A stretch of DNA of 51,358 bases, taken from positions 1 through 51,358 of the forward strand of contig CAYSZH010000012.1 of assembly GCA_964435305.1 (NCBI GenBank). The letters run 5' to 3'. The translations under genes and the position numbers were made by a program. The notes under the pieces are model-generated. The model saw only the letters and a program-made list of their open reading frames with translations, was not told the origin of the DNA and ran no database searches. Shown here one piece after another: positions 1 to 8,948 of this stretch. Source of the DNA: Granulosicoccus sp964435305 (GTDB taxonomy: Bacteria > Pseudomonadota > Gammaproteobacteria > Granulosicoccales > Granulosicoccaceae). Positions within the stretch are counted from its first letter, which is position 1; each line of letters starts with the position of its first letter.

Positions 1-953
1 ACCCCGAGATGAAGGCACATGGGTATCACAGGGGGTTTGCACTGGGTGCAATTGCAGGTTCCAGTTGTCTAGGAATGCTAATACCACCGAGTGTTCTGAT
101 GATAGTTTGGGGAATACTGACTGAGCAGTCTATTGGTCAGTTATTTCTTGCCGGTATTCTACCTGGTATTCTTTTAGCAACCTTGTATCTACTGTATATC
201 GTTGGCTCGGTGATTTTAAATCCGGAACTGGCAGGCGAGGGAGCTCACATTGAAAAAATAAACGACAACCCTGACGTTTCTGAAAACATCGCCAGCAGGC
301 CACAAATACTTTTTAGTATCGCCGGAATGGCCTTTATCATCCTGGGCGTGTTGGGCGGTATCTGGTTTGGTATATTCACACCAACTGAGGGAGCTGGCGC
401 TGGAGCTGCTCTGGCACTGCTGTTTGCCTTCGCCAAGGGCATGCGTAAAAAGCAGCTGTTAGAGGCAATTTTTTCTGTAGGTAAAACAGCTGCACCCATT
501 CTAATTTTGTTACTGGCCGCGGCATTGTATTCAAGGACACTGGCGATGACGGGCGTCACCTCCGCTATTCAGGACTTCTTTTTGAATTCGGGTTTATCGC
601 CTTACGTTATATTGGGGCTGATAATTTTTGTGTGGTTTTTACTCGGGATGGTGATTGACTCGATTTCCATTATGCTGCTGACCGTGCCAATCTTTGAACC
701 ATTGGCTACGGCGCTTGGTTTTGATCGTATTGCATTTGCGGTGATTGGTATTCTTGCCATTGAAGCAGGCTTGTTGACACCCCCTTTCGGCTTACTGGTT
801 TATACCGTAAAAGCCGCTATACAAGATACAACTGTCAGTGTGAGTCAAATATTCAAGAGTTCGGTGCCGTACTGGATAATTATGCTGATTGGCATTGTTT
901 CAATTGTCATGTTTCCACAGATAGCAAATTATCTTCCTACGCTTCTGTTTTGA
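1..953 (+). CDS. TRAP transporter large permease (DctM), 5'-truncated by window
   Basis: This is the C-terminal part of the 12-TM-class permease of a tripartite ATP-independent periplasmic (TRAP) carboxylate transporter, an inner-membrane protein that imports organic acids with sodium. The frame is open from the window edge, so the ATG at 9 is internal. About 316 of the usual 425-440 residues remain. Near the start is the DctM signature around GSSCLGMLIPPSVLMIVWG, followed by LFLAGILPG; FGIFTPTEGAGAGA and LLTPPFGLLVYTVK are the other recognisable family blocks. The small permease and binding protein should lie upstream, outside the window. The next gene starts 27 bp downstream, so the three plus-strand genes to 2306 are probably one operon. 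The substrate cannot be read from this part. The family assignment is secure. Confidence 0.95.
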   Translation, partial: PEMKAHGYHRGFALGAIAGSSCLGMLIPPSVLMIVWGILTEQSIGQLFLAGILPGILLATLYLLYIVGSVILNPELAGEGAHIEKINDNPDVSENIASRPQILFSIAGMAFIILGVLGGIWFGIFTPTEGAGAGAALALLFAFAKGMRKKQLLEAIFSVGKTAAPILILLLAAALYSRTLAMTGVTSAIQDFFLNSGLSPYVILGLIIFVWFLLGMVIDSISIMLLTVPIFEPLATALGFDRIAFAVIGILAIEAGLLTPPFGLLVYTVKAAIQDTTVSVSQIFKSSVPYWIIMLIGIVSIVMFPQIANYLPTLLF

Positions 954-980
954 TTTTTACGATTCTGGAGAGAGATTACT

Positions 981-1271
981 ATGCCAGCCTATTGGGTAGC
1001 CCGATCAAACGTCATTGAACCTGTTGCTTACAAACGTTATACCGACCTGGTGCCGGGGATAATTGAGCAACACGGGGGCAATATACTGGCAAGAGGTGGT
1101 GACTTCAAAATTCTTGAAGGTACCGATAAATTTAAACGCTTTATTGTCATCGAATTTGCATCTCTTGAGCAGGGAGAAGCCTGCTTTAATTCGGATGAGT
1201 ATCAGGCAGCTGCCGCTAACAGACGCGACGGCGCAGGAGAGGTGGATTTAATTCTGGTTGAAAGCGCTTGA
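981..1271 (+). CDS. DUF1330 family protein
   Basis: A 96-residue alpha/beta protein of the DUF1330 (dimeric ferredoxin-like barrel) family. Family features visible are the N-terminal strand MPAYWVARSNV, a YKRYTDLVPGIIEQHGGNILARGG segment and the C-terminal E-DLILVES strand. Such proteins are cytoplasmic and occur beside catabolic enzymes and transporters. No reaction has been established that I could assign here. A good ribosome binding site, GGAGAG, lies 5-10 bp before the ATG. It sits between a TRAP permease and a quinone oxidoreductase, which suggests an accessory role in metabolising the transported acid (inference). Confidence 0.88.
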   Translation: MPAYWVARSNVIEPVAYKRYTDLVPGIIEQHGGNILARGGDFKILEGTDKFKRFIVIEFASLEQGEACFNSDEYQAAAANRRDGAGEVDLILVESA

Positions 1272-1331
1272 TAGATTCCACATAAAATCTCGAACTGATG
1301 TAAGCAGACTGAATACTATTTTGGATACAAA

Positions 1332-2306
1332 ATGAAAACTAACGCCATAATTTTAAACAAACAAGGTTCGACTGATGTGATGCAAATGAGCAGCGTCGAT
1401 CTGGCACCACCAGCAGCAGGTGAAGTGACGCTTGAACAATCGTTCATTGGCCTGAACTACATGGATGTATACCAAAGGTCGGGTTACTATCCGCTAGAAC
1501 TGCCTTCAGGCTTAGGCTTAGAAGCGGCAGGCAAGGTGGTAGAGCTTGGATCTGGGGTCAGTGATTTAAAGATCGGTGATCGAGTGGTGTATGGGCCTGT
1601 GCTAGGCGCTTATGCACAACACCGAAATGCACCTGCAGCCCGAATGATAAAGATACCTGACGGTATTTCTGATGACGTAGCGGCCGCGGTGTTGATGAAA
1701 GGCATGACTGTTGAATACCTGATGTGCCGTACGTATCCTGTAAAAGCCGGTGAGACTGTTTTATTTCACGCAGCATCGGGTGGTGTTGGGCACCTTGCCG
1801 GGCAATGGGGTAAGCACATCGGTGCCCGCATGATAGGCGTTACATCCGGCGCTGATAACTGTGAGGCCATTCTAAAGCACGGCTATAGCGAGGCAATTGA
1901 TCGTAACAGTGAAGACATTGCCGAACGCGTTAGGGCCCTAACCGACGGTGAGGGCGTATCAGTGGTTTTTGATTCGGTGGGTAAGGCATCGTTTGATGCA
2001 TCCATTGCGTCATTAGCGCCGCGTGGCTATTTTATCTCATTTGGTGCAACAACCGGTGAAGCACCGGCGGTATCTCCGTCGACATTGCAGCATGCTGGGT
2101 CTCTGTATTTTTGTAGGCCCACACTGGCCAATTATGTCGCCACACGTGAAGATCTTGAGTTATCTTCGAGCGCTGTGTTCAGTTTAATACAGAAGGGTGT
2201 GTTGAACGTATCCATCGATCAGAGGAGACCGCTAGCAGAGATTGCTGATGTTCATACTGAGTTTGAGGCTGGTACCACCACAGGGTCTACGCTACTCACA
2301 GTCTAG
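1332..2306 (+). CDS. Zinc-independent quinone oxidoreductase (MDR family)
   Basis: A 324-residue NADPH-dependent quinone oxidoreductase of the QOR/zeta-crystallin branch of medium-chain dehydrogenases, acting in the cytoplasm. The N-terminal GroES-like domain carries FIGLNYMDVYQRSGYYP and GLEAAGKVVELGSGV. The Rossmann domain has the nucleotide motif HAASGGVGHLAGQWGKHIGA near residue 148 and the FDSVGK strand near 214. The structural and catalytic zinc cysteines of alcohol dehydrogenases are absent, as expected for this subgroup. Length is normal. It ends at a strong stem-loop separating it from the convergent GST gene. Its role with the TRAP system is unknown; electron transfer to a quinone or enone detoxification are both possible. 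Confidence 0.93.
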   Translation: MKTNAIILNKQGSTDVMQMSSVDLAPPAAGEVTLEQSFIGLNYMDVYQRSGYYPLELPSGLGLEAAGKVVELGSGVSDLKIGDRVVYGPVLGAYAQHRNAPAARMIKIPDGISDDVAAAVLMKGMTVEYLMCRTYPVKAGETVLFHAASGGVGHLAGQWGKHIGARMIGVTSGADNCEAILKHGYSEAIDRNSEDIAERVRALTDGEGVSVVFDSVGKASFDASIASLAPRGYFISFGATTGEAPAVSPSTLQHAGSLYFCRPTLANYVATREDLELSSSAVFSLIQKGVLNVSIDQRRPLAEIADVHTEFEAGTTTGSTLLTV

Positions 2307-2358
2307 TGACTGGTTTTACAGGCACTGCAATAGGATGTAACTATTATACAAACACATA

Positions 2359-2390
2359 TGCAACACAGCATTGCGAGATGCCGTGTTGCA
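2359..2390. terminator. Stem-loop between convergent genes
   Basis: An inverted repeat with arms TGCAACAC-a-GCAT and ATGC-c-GTGTTGCA around a six-base loop lies between the convergent quinone oxidoreductase and GST genes. It has no clear T tract on either side. It could serve as a bidirectional, partly Rho-dependent terminator or an mRNA 3' end stabiliser. Confidence 0.6.
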
Positions 2391-2409
2391 ATGGTGTGTC
2401 TGACTCGAT

Positions 2410-3039
2410 TTAGAGCATGGGTATATCTGTAGTGAATTTTGGAATGTGATAACCTTTTTTTACTGCTGGGCGTTCCGCTATAGCGGTATACCAGCGGCTA
2501 AGATTTTTATATTTTTTCAGTTCAATTCCCTGCCACTCAAATCGTGATATCCATGGCCAGCAAGCCATATCGGCAATGGAATAATCGCCGGCGATAAAAT
2601 CACGGTTATCGAGCCGCTTTTCTAACACGCCATATAGGCGCTTAGTTTCATTCTGATATCGTTCTTCAGCGTATTGTGACTTACCAGGATTGTATTTAAC
2701 AAAATGGTGTGTCTGGCCTGCCATGGGGCCTAAGCCACCCATCTGCCAGTTAAGCCATTCAATAGTTGCCCAACGGGTTTCAGGGTCTGTGGATAAAAAC
2801 TTACCGTACTTTTCAGCCAGATATTGCATGATGGCGCCGGTTTCCATCATGGATATATTCGTTTCGTTGTCAACGATTGCTGGTATGCGGTTATTGGGCG
2901 CGATAGCGAGAAAGTCAGGCGCGAATTGTTCGTCTTTGGATATGTCGATTGGATGGGCTTTATACTCTACCCCAAGCTCTTCCAGCAAAATTGAAACTTT
3001 ACGTCCGTTGGGCGTGTGCCATGTATAGAGATCAATCAT
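2410..3039 (-). CDS. Glutathione S-transferase, YfcG/YghU-like
   Basis: A 209-residue cytosolic glutathione transferase. The N-terminal thioredoxin-like domain starts YTWHTPNGRKVSILLEELG and contains the cis-proline and glutathione-binding strand NNRIPAIVDNE followed by METGAIMQYLAEKYG. The helical C-terminal domain holds DFIAGDYSIADMACWPW, the N-capping box of GSTs. The TPNGRK start and length match the nu-class YfcG/YghU group, known for disulfide-bond oxidoreductase activity using two glutathione molecules. It lies 137 bp downstream of the dehydrogenase at 3177-4085 on the same strand, so it may be the last gene of that operon or have its own promoter. Confidence 0.93.
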   Translation of the reverse strand: MIDLYTWHTPNGRKVSILLEELGVEYKAHPIDISKDEQFAPDFLAIAPNNRIPAIVDNETNISMMETGAIMQYLAEKYGKFLSTDPETRWATIEWLNWQMGGLGPMAGQTHHFVKYNPGKSQYAEERYQNETKRLYGVLEKRLDNRDFIAGDYSIADMACWPWISRFEWQGIELKKYKNLSRWYTAIAERPAVKKGYHIPKFTTDIPML

Positions 3040-3176
3040 CTTAAACGCTTTTTATTTTAAGGTGCTACTAGCATACCAAATCCAGGGGAGGAAAGAACCG
3101 CTTTTGTCGCCGATGGCAGATAGTTTGTCTTTACCACACCGCTTGTTCCTCAGAAAATAAAACTCAGGTTTAGAAG

Positions 3177-4085
3177 TTATTTTTTATTAGGCTCTGATTT
3201 ATCGCGTTCTGCATTTGCGTTTTGTTCCAAGACTTTGCAAACAACCGAGGCGTCCATGTCATCAAGGCCCTGGGCGGCGGCTGCAAGGTATTGTTGCAGC
3301 GCGGATTGATAGAGTGGCAGGGGGCAGCGTAGTTGGTTTGCATGTTGCGTGATAATGGTTGAATCTTTTAATGGCACAGACATGTTCATACCCTCAGCAC
3401 GGTAATTTTCATCCACCATGAGCGCACCTCTTGATTCAAACATTGCAGAGCTTGATGCGCTACCTGAAATAACTTCATGAAACATGGTTGGGTCGAGGCC
3501 CGATTTTATGGCGAGCACCATTGCTTCAGCCGCTACCGTGTTATGTACGAGGTTTAGTATATTCCCGCATATCTTTACTTTGCTGCCACTGCCAAATTCA
3601 CCCACATAATGGGTTTTGCTGCAGGTAAGCTCTAACACTGGTTTTAACAAATCATAGTCGCACTGTTCGCCGCTAAAAAAGGCGGTTAACTTTTTATTCA
3701 GTGCCATAAGACGGTTTCCACTCACCGGGCAATCAACCGCCCGCCGGCCCGCAAGTCGAGTGCGCTCAGCAAAGGCTGTTTTATCATCAAGAGAGAGCGT
3801 AGACATTTCGATGATGCACTGCTCGCCGGCTTTTACGCTAAATAAGCCATCCACTCCATTTGTGACCTCTTTAAGCGCGTCAGCATTGGGCAGACAGGTA
3901 AAGACAGCCTCGGTTTGTGATGCGACCTGAGCGGGGTTGTCAGTCAACGTCACACCTAAAATCGTTGCTGTTTGACGTGCAGCATCAGAAATATCGTATG
4001 CAATGACTTCAATGCCACCCTCGATCAGGTTTTTTACGATCGCTGAACCGAGTACGCCCAAACCCACAAAGCCAATAGTTTTCAT
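3177..4085 (-). CDS. 3-hydroxyisobutyrate dehydrogenase-family oxidoreductase
   Basis: A 302-residue NAD(P)-dependent beta-hydroxyacid dehydrogenase. The N-terminal Rossmann fold begins with GFVGLGVLGSAIVKNL (GxGxxG). The substrate-binding motif is DCPVSGN near residue 119, where most relatives have D-PVSGG. The catalytic lysine is in GSGSKVKICGN. The C-terminal helical domain is complete. Family members oxidise small 3-hydroxy or 2-hydroxymethyl acids such as hydroxyisobutyrate, tartronate semialdehyde or glycerate; the substrate here is unknown. The start lies 25 bp after the Gfo/Idh/MocA gene, placing it in the minus-strand tctBA operon. A paralogue is at 19364-20239. Confidence 0.93.
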   Translation of the reverse strand: MKTIGFVGLGVLGSAIVKNLIEGGIEVIAYDISDAARQTATILGVTLTDNPAQVASQTEAVFTCLPNADALKEVTNGVDGLFSVKAGEQCIIEMSTLSLDDKTAFAERTRLAGRRAVDCPVSGNRLMALNKKLTAFFSGEQCDYDLLKPVLELTCSKTHYVGEFGSGSKVKICGNILNLVHNTVAAEAMVLAIKSGLDPTMFHEVISGSASSSAMFESRGALMVDENYRAEGMNMSVPLKDSTIITQHANQLRCPLPLYQSALQQYLAAAAQGLDDMDASVVCKVLEQNANAERDKSEPNKK

Positions 4086-4110
4086 CTAAATTATTATTCC
4101 AGTGAGGCGA

Positions 4111-5121
4111 TCAGCTTAGGTGAATGGTTTTTCCTGTCTCTGCAGACTCAGTTATAGCCTCTAGTACGACAATATTACCGATCAACTGTTCATGCGTATA
4201 GGGGTAGGATGTAACACCTGCTACCGCATCGGCGAAGGCTTCAAGATTTTCCACCACGGTATCTGTCCAGTCCAAATTTTCGATAACCGGTTTTTGATCG
4301 GTGCGGGACACCACCATCTGTGCAATGCCGCCTGGTGTATCTGGGTGAGTGTCGTTGCGTACTTCTACCGATGCTTTAGATCCAAATACATGCAGCCGAA
4401 TAAAGTGTGGTGTGTATAAAATTGCACTGAGGGTTGCCGTCATTCCGGCTTCAAATTTGAGCTGCACAGTGACGACATCACCGGTTTCCCAGTCGAGCAC
4501 CCTGTTGGCTGTAAGCGCTTGAACCGTTTTGACAGGTCCAAAGTAGGAGATATAAAGATCAGTCAGGTGTATACCCATACCAGTCATCGCAGCGGCAGGT
4601 GCGGTTTCTTTTAATGTTCGCCAGTCGCCAGAGGGAACATTAATAAGTTTGTCATGACTAAATGCGGATTCGGCATGCATTACCGTGCCAAGTTCATTGC
4701 TGTCAATCATTTGTTTTACTTTGCGCAGAGCAGGCTCAAAACGTCTTTCATGGCCTATGCCTAATATCACGCCTGCTTTTTCGCAGGCTGCGACAGAGCG
4801 TTTGGCGCTGTCGCCGGTAAGCCCAAGAGGTTTTTCACAAAATACATGGCGGCCTGCCTGAGCGATTTGTGTGACCTGCGCTTCGTGCATAACGTTGGGT
4901 GTGGTCAGAATAATGGCCTCTATCGTTTCATCCGCCAGTGCCTGATCAATACTTTCTAATCTAGTAAGCCCTACATCAGTTATCTCTTGCCCGCGAGCGG
5001 TGTCTGGCTCGATGATGGCTGCAACGGCAAATCGTTTATTGTCTCGCAGGCGCTTTGCCATATGTTGGCCCCACCACCCGAAGCCGGCAATTGCAATTTT
5101 CAGTGGAGCTGCTTGGCTCAT
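4111..5121 (-). CDS. Gfo/Idh/MocA family oxidoreductase
   Basis: A 336-residue NAD(P)-dependent dehydrogenase. The N-terminal Rossmann motif is IAGFGWWGQHMAKRL, and the family motif EKPLG (CEKPLGLTGDSAKR) lies near residue 96, followed by GIGHERRFEPALRKVK, the segment carrying family catalytic-region residues. The C-terminal half is the usual alpha/beta substrate domain. Family members oxidise cyclitols, sugars and sugar acids in the cytoplasm. The gene has a GGAGAA ribosome site and is spaced 36 bp from the upstream AEC gene, consistent with one operon. Two paralogues lie at 12926-14062 and 20290-21366, each also in a TTT-linked operon. The substrate is not readable from sequence alone. Confidence 0.93.
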   Translation of the reverse strand: MSQAAPLKIAIAGFGWWGQHMAKRLRDNKRFAVAAIIEPDTARGQEITDVGLTRLESIDQALADETIEAIILTTPNVMHEAQVTQIAQAGRHVFCEKPLGLTGDSAKRSVAACEKAGVILGIGHERRFEPALRKVKQMIDSNELGTVMHAESAFSHDKLINVPSGDWRTLKETAPAAAMTGMGIHLTDLYISYFGPVKTVQALTANRVLDWETGDVVTVQLKFEAGMTATLSAILYTPHFIRLHVFGSKASVEVRNDTHPDTPGGIAQMVVSRTDQKPVIENLDWTDTVVENLEAFADAVAGVTSYPYTHEQLIGNIVVLEAITESAETGKTIHLS

Positions 5122-5157
5122 ACATTTTCTCCTGTTGTAAAACGCTATATTAAATCT

Positions 5158-6048
5158 TTAAATTTCAGCAAGCCGCAAAGCTATCCACACAAAAACGGGC
5201 AGTAACAAGAATACCAGTAAGGTGGATAACACAACGACACCTGCCACTTTTTCCGGCGATCGATCAAAATGTTTGGCGAACACAAAATTAAATACAGCCA
5301 CTGGCATCGTGAGCATTAGAAAAACCACGCCGGCTTCTGTGCCTTTTAGCTGCAAAACCCAAACAAGCAGAAATCCAAGGGTAAGCCCGATGCCAAGTCG
5401 CACCAACGCCAGCCGGATGGAAAGCGCAAGATCGGACACCTTGAGCTGTGCTAGCGAGTGACCAAGCACCATCAACAGTGCAGGAATGACCAGGCCACCC
5501 AGCAGGCTGGTCGTGTTTGCTATCCACTCCGGCACGCTTAGCTTGAAAACCAGTACCAATAGGCTTAAGGCAACGGCATAGTTAAGGGGTTGTTTCAATA
5601 GATGGATAATTGAAAACGTTCCTGCCGAAATACCGTAACCGATTGAGTATTGTGAAATCGAATTGATAACGAAATAGGAAACACCCAATGCCAAGCCTTC
5701 TTCACCGAACGCCATAAGCACCAACGGTAGGCCGATATTGCCCGAATTTGCATGCATCATAGAGGGCAGATATGTGCGCAACGACAGAGATAAGTGACGC
5801 AAAATGTACCAGCCAGCTAAGGCTGCCAGGCTAAGAGAGATTATGGCAGCAAGCACCATATGCCCTATAGAATCCAAACCAACTTCTATACTGGTTAGTG
5901 CGGAGAAAATCAGGCAAGGGGTTGCAAGCTTTACGATAAGATTGGTGAGTGTTTCAGTGTCAAATCTTTGATCCATGCGGGCCCAAAAATAACCCAAGCC
6001 AACAACGACAAACACCGGAGCAATGACAGTGAATATCTTGCCAAGCAA
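5158..6048 (-). CDS. AEC (auxin efflux carrier-like) family transporter
   Basis: A 296-residue inner-membrane protein with about ten hydrophobic segments. It shows the family-typical N-terminal segment VFVVVGLGYFWARMDQRFD, the GNIGLPLVLMAFGEEGL block near residue 107 and a repeated five-helix layout. Bacterial relatives include malonate and malate transporters (MdcF, MleP). In this operon it could export a product or exchange an organic acid against the substrate imported by the TTT system (inference). It lies between an OsmC-like gene and a dehydrogenase with gaps of about 30 bp. Confidence 0.92.
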   Translation of the reverse strand: MLGKIFTVIAPVFVVVGLGYFWARMDQRFDTETLTNLIVKLATPCLIFSALTSIEVGLDSIGHMVLAAIISLSLAALAGWYILRHLSLSLRTYLPSMMHANSGNIGLPLVLMAFGEEGLALGVSYFVINSISQYSIGYGISAGTFSIIHLLKQPLNYAVALSLLVLVFKLSVPEWIANTTSLLGGLVIPALLMVLGHSLAQLKVSDLALSIRLALVRLGIGLTLGFLLVWVLQLKGTEAGVVFLMLTMPVAVFNFVFAKHFDRSPEKVAGVVVLSTLLVFLLLPVFVWIALRLAEI

Positions 6049-6079
6049 AGCTGTGTTCCCGGTGCGCTAGTCAGCTACT

Positions 6080-6556
6080 TTACACTTGATACTCTTTGCC
6101 ATTTACAGTCCAGTTTTCAGTGACCTTGGTGCCAGACTGGCGTAACATTTTAGACACCGCGCAATGTTCCTTAAGTTGGTGAATGACGTTTTGAATCGAT
6201 TCATCGCTACCGTTCATGGTTGATTTAATATTAAGAATCGCTTCTGGAAACGGCACATCAATCGGTTCAATCAATCTGGTGCCGCGGCTATCCATCGTGG
6301 TGACAACATCGATATCCATATCGACAACTTCAACATTATTGGCTTTCGCCAGTTTGTTTGAAATAACATGGGTACAACCAATCAGGCCCGCAAATACCAT
6401 CTCCACCGGCATTGGCCCTTCGTTTGTACCGCCACGTTCAATAGGTTCATCAATGATCATCGCGACATCACGCGACATAATATGTGATTTTGTCGATGAC
6501 TCTGCTTTTCCGGTTAAACGGAACTTCCAGATGGGCTTTTCTTTTACAGTAACCAT
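6080..6556 (-). CDS. OsmC-family protein
   Basis: A 158-residue OsmC/Ohr-fold protein. The two redox cysteines are C61 in AGLIGCTH and C132 in KEHCAVS, and the conserved glutamate is E52 in PMPVEMVFAG, so the peroxidase site appears intact. Known members are cytoplasmic dimers reducing organic hydroperoxides with lipoyl or thiol donors. Its position between tctA and the AEC carrier, 37 and 31 bp away, indicates cotranscription. A detoxification role linked to the catabolic pathway is inference; many members of the YhfA-like branch have no known substrate. Confidence 0.9.
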   Translation of the reverse strand: MVTVKEKPIWKFRLTGKAESSTKSHIMSRDVAMIIDEPIERGGTNEGPMPVEMVFAGLIGCTHVISNKLAKANNVEVVDMDIDVVTTMDSRGTRLIEPIDVPFPEAILNIKSTMNGSDESIQNVIHQLKEHCAVSKMLRQSGTKVTENWTVNGKEYQV

Positions 6557-6593
6557 GTGATGCTCCAGAGCAAATGTATTTAGGTTTGTATTG

Positions 6594-8090
6594 TTATTGT
6601 GTGCCGGTAGATGGCGGTTTCCTATTGATACTGCGCCAAATCAAATAGCCGATAATTGGAGTTAGAACCAGTATAAAGAGCATGCCAGGCCTTTCTGTAA
6701 GTGCAAACTGCAGAAGGTTACCTTCAGACATCGCCAGAGTTTGTCCGAATGAATATTCCAGTGGCTCTCCCAGAATAAAGCCCATCACCATGGGCATCAC
6801 ATCAAACTTGCCGGCTTTGGCCATAACGCCCACCAAACCGAAGATGGCAAGCATTAGAACGTCAAAGACATCTGATCGGAAAACATAGGAGCCTGCCACG
6901 GCGAACATGACAACCAGTGGTATTAGCAGTGAAGATTTAATTGATACGATGCGTGCAAAAAACGGAATGGACAAATAACCGATGATTAAGAACAGCGCAT
7001 TGGCCAACACCATTATGATGAGAATAGCAAATACCACAGAGCCTTGTGTTTCAAAAAGCTCTGGCCCCGGACGAAGGCCCTGAGCGATAAACGCGCCGAG
7101 CAATATGGCGGTGACATTGTCACCTGGAATGCCAAGCGTGAGTAATGGCACCATGGTTGGACCGTTTACGGCGTTGTTTGCAGCTTCTGCTGCAGCCACA
7201 CCTTCCAGCTCGCCCTTGCCAAAATTTTCTGGCGTTGCGGATGCATTTTTGGCAGCCGTGTATCCCATCATCGCAGCCACAACCTGACCCAGGCCAGGCA
7301 CAGTGCCAATGCCAGTTCCGATGACTGTCGACCGGGCAATGGTGCGTAAGCAGCGTTTGAATTCTGCAAACTTTAGTCTTTCTCCTAATACTTTGGTGGT
7401 GTTTTTAAGTGTCGATGCGTTCTGCGACAACACGCTGACGATTTCCGGTATTGCGAAAACACCAATCAGCATGGGTAACAATGGAATACCGGATTTCAAT
7501 TCAAACAAACCAAAAGTAAATCGCTCAACACCACCGATAGGGTCGGTACCAATCAGGCTGAACCAGATACCTATACACATCATTAGAAGGCCTTTCACCG
7601 GATTGCGACCGGCAGTGGCCGCAACAACAACCAGGCTCAAGAGCAAAATGGCGGCAAGCTCGGGCGGGCCAAATTGCATCACCACAAAAGCAATTGGGAA
7701 TATCATCATTAATGTGAATATGTCGCTGGAGGTGTCACCAATAATTGATGAGAACAAGGCCATATCCAGCGCTTTACGAGACTTGCCTTTTTTGGTGAGT
7801 TGATAACCATCATAGGTTGTGGCAATGGCTGCACCGGTACCTGGCATTGAAACCAGTATGGCTGGAATGCTGCCACCAAAGATGCCTCCCTTGTAGATTC
7901 CTAAAAGAAACGGGATTCCCACCAGCGGATCGAGAAAGAACGATACAGGCAATAGAATGGCCATAGCCATCAGCGTGGTAAATCCTGGCAGGGCACCGAT
8001 TAACATACCTGCAAACAGCCCCACCGACGCCATAATAAAGGTGTCGACTCGCAGGGCCATCTCGAAACCGGATAGGAATTGCTCGATCAT
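6594..8090 (-). CDS. tctA: Tripartite tricarboxylate transporter large permease TctA
   Basis: A 498-residue polytopic membrane protein of the TctA family. Family blocks visible are GALPGFTTLMAMAILLP at residues 32-48, KGGIFGGSIPAILVSMPGTGAA near 87-108, and the repeated GIPGDNVTAILLGAFIAQGLRPGPEL in the second half. About 12 TM segments can be counted. With TctB and a periplasmic TctC-type SBP it imports carboxylates using an ion gradient. The gene follows tctB by 64 bp. There is no tctC in this operon. The only adjacent TctC is in the divergent operon at 9615, which already has its own TctBA. Confidence 0.95.
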   Translation of the reverse strand: MIEQFLSGFEMALRVDTFIMASVGLFAGMLIGALPGFTTLMAMAILLPVSFFLDPLVGIPFLLGIYKGGIFGGSIPAILVSMPGTGAAIATTYDGYQLTKKGKSRKALDMALFSSIIGDTSSDIFTLMMIFPIAFVVMQFGPPELAAILLLSLVVVAATAGRNPVKGLLMMCIGIWFSLIGTDPIGGVERFTFGLFELKSGIPLLPMLIGVFAIPEIVSVLSQNASTLKNTTKVLGERLKFAEFKRCLRTIARSTVIGTGIGTVPGLGQVVAAMMGYTAAKNASATPENFGKGELEGVAAAEAANNAVNGPTMVPLLTLGIPGDNVTAILLGAFIAQGLRPGPELFETQGSVVFAILIIMVLANALFLIIGYLSIPFFARIVSIKSSLLIPLVVMFAVAGSYVFRSDVFDVLMLAIFGLVGVMAKAGKFDVMPMVMGFILGEPLEYSFGQTLAMSEGNLLQFALTERPGMLFILVLTPIIGYLIWRSINRKPPSTGTQ

Positions 8091-8154
8091 CTTTGTGTGC
8101 TCGTTACCATAGCCGTTTTAATCTTCGTAATCGTGAATGTGGAAAGAGTGACCC

Positions 8155-8709
8155 TTAGCCACCTTGTCCACTGAAGTGATTAAAAATATTGGCGTAAAAA
8201 AGTTCGATCTGATTGAGCTCCGGCAGGGACACTAGCATTCCACGAGTTGCTAACAGGTAAAGGCCTATTGGGCAAAGGATCGCAAAAAGAAAAATTTGAA
8301 TCCAGTTTCTGTTACCTAAAAGTAAAGACAATGAGCTGATCACCAGAAAGGAACTGATCAGAAATCCTACTGGCTTAAGTATTAATCCGTAAAGCACCAA
8401 AGTGACAAAGAACACAGAGGTTCGTACGTGCGGATTATCCAGCAGGCTTACATGGTCGTTGTTGCTATTCGTGACCGCACCTTTATTACGCCACAGGCCA
8501 ACTGATGCAAACAGTACCAGCACGCAGGCCAGAACCACAATTAAAGTCAGCGTGATGTATGGGAATAAAGAAGGCTCCATGGCAGACAATGAACGACCGA
8601 ACAACATCTTCGGTTTTGCGACAAGGGCCGGCATTGCAATAATTGCAGCGGCTGCTGCCAAACCGCTGGCCAGCGCAATTAATAGTTCGTTCCGATGTGT
8701 CATCGGCAT
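8155..8709 (-). CDS. tctB: Tripartite tricarboxylate transporter small permease TctB
   Basis: A 184-residue membrane protein with four predicted TM helices: about 8-30, 48-72, 92-113 and 120-155. The segment LKPVGFLISSFLVISSLSLLLG is typical of TctB. It partners the TctA encoded just downstream. The start could be the ATG at 8709 or the one at 8703 (MTHRNE). It is the first gene of the minus-strand operon that runs to about 3177, and its promoter must lie in the 239-bp divergent intergenic region containing the palindrome at 8853-8866. Confidence 0.9.
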   Translation of the reverse strand: MPMTHRNELLIALASGLAAAAAIIAMPALVAKPKMLFGRSLSAMEPSLFPYITLTLIVVLACVLVLFASVGLWRNKGAVTNSNNDHVSLLDNPHVRTSVFFVTLVLYGLILKPVGFLISSFLVISSLSLLLGNRNWIQIFLFAILCPIGLYLLATRGMLVSLPELNQIELFYANIFNHFSGQGG

Positions 8710-8852
8710 TTAGATTCACTCATGCTCATTATCGCTTCAGTTATATCCTGATCCAGTTATTTCCTACTATCAATTATTCTTCTACTAATTAGAACGTTTT
8801 TAGATGAACGCGTTTTGAAACATTATCATGTCAACGAGATCATGTGATCAAA

Positions 8853-8866
8853 GATTATCGATAATC
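8853..8866. promoter_or_regulatory. Perfect 14-bp palindrome in divergent promoter region
   Basis: GATTATCGATAATC reads identically on both strands and sits in the 239-bp gap between tctB (-) and the AhpD-like gene (+). A near-palindrome GATCATGTGATC at about 8838-8849 lies beside it. A symmetric A/T-flanked site of this kind fits a dimeric regulator, for example a GntR/FCD-type protein (inference). One protein bound here could control both TTT operons. No regulator gene lies next to it. Confidence 0.55.
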
Positions 8867-8948
8867 GTTGAAATGGACTTATCAGCAATGGTAGCATCGA
8901 ACGGCATAGAGCTAGTTAGTAATAGTGAGAACCAAAGGAAGTAGTTAA

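Noticed and set aside
245..559. Minus-strand ORF opposite the TRAP permease, and many similar antisense ORFs elsewhere
   Set aside because: These mirror real membrane or enzyme genes in other frames and have low-complexity or implausible composition.
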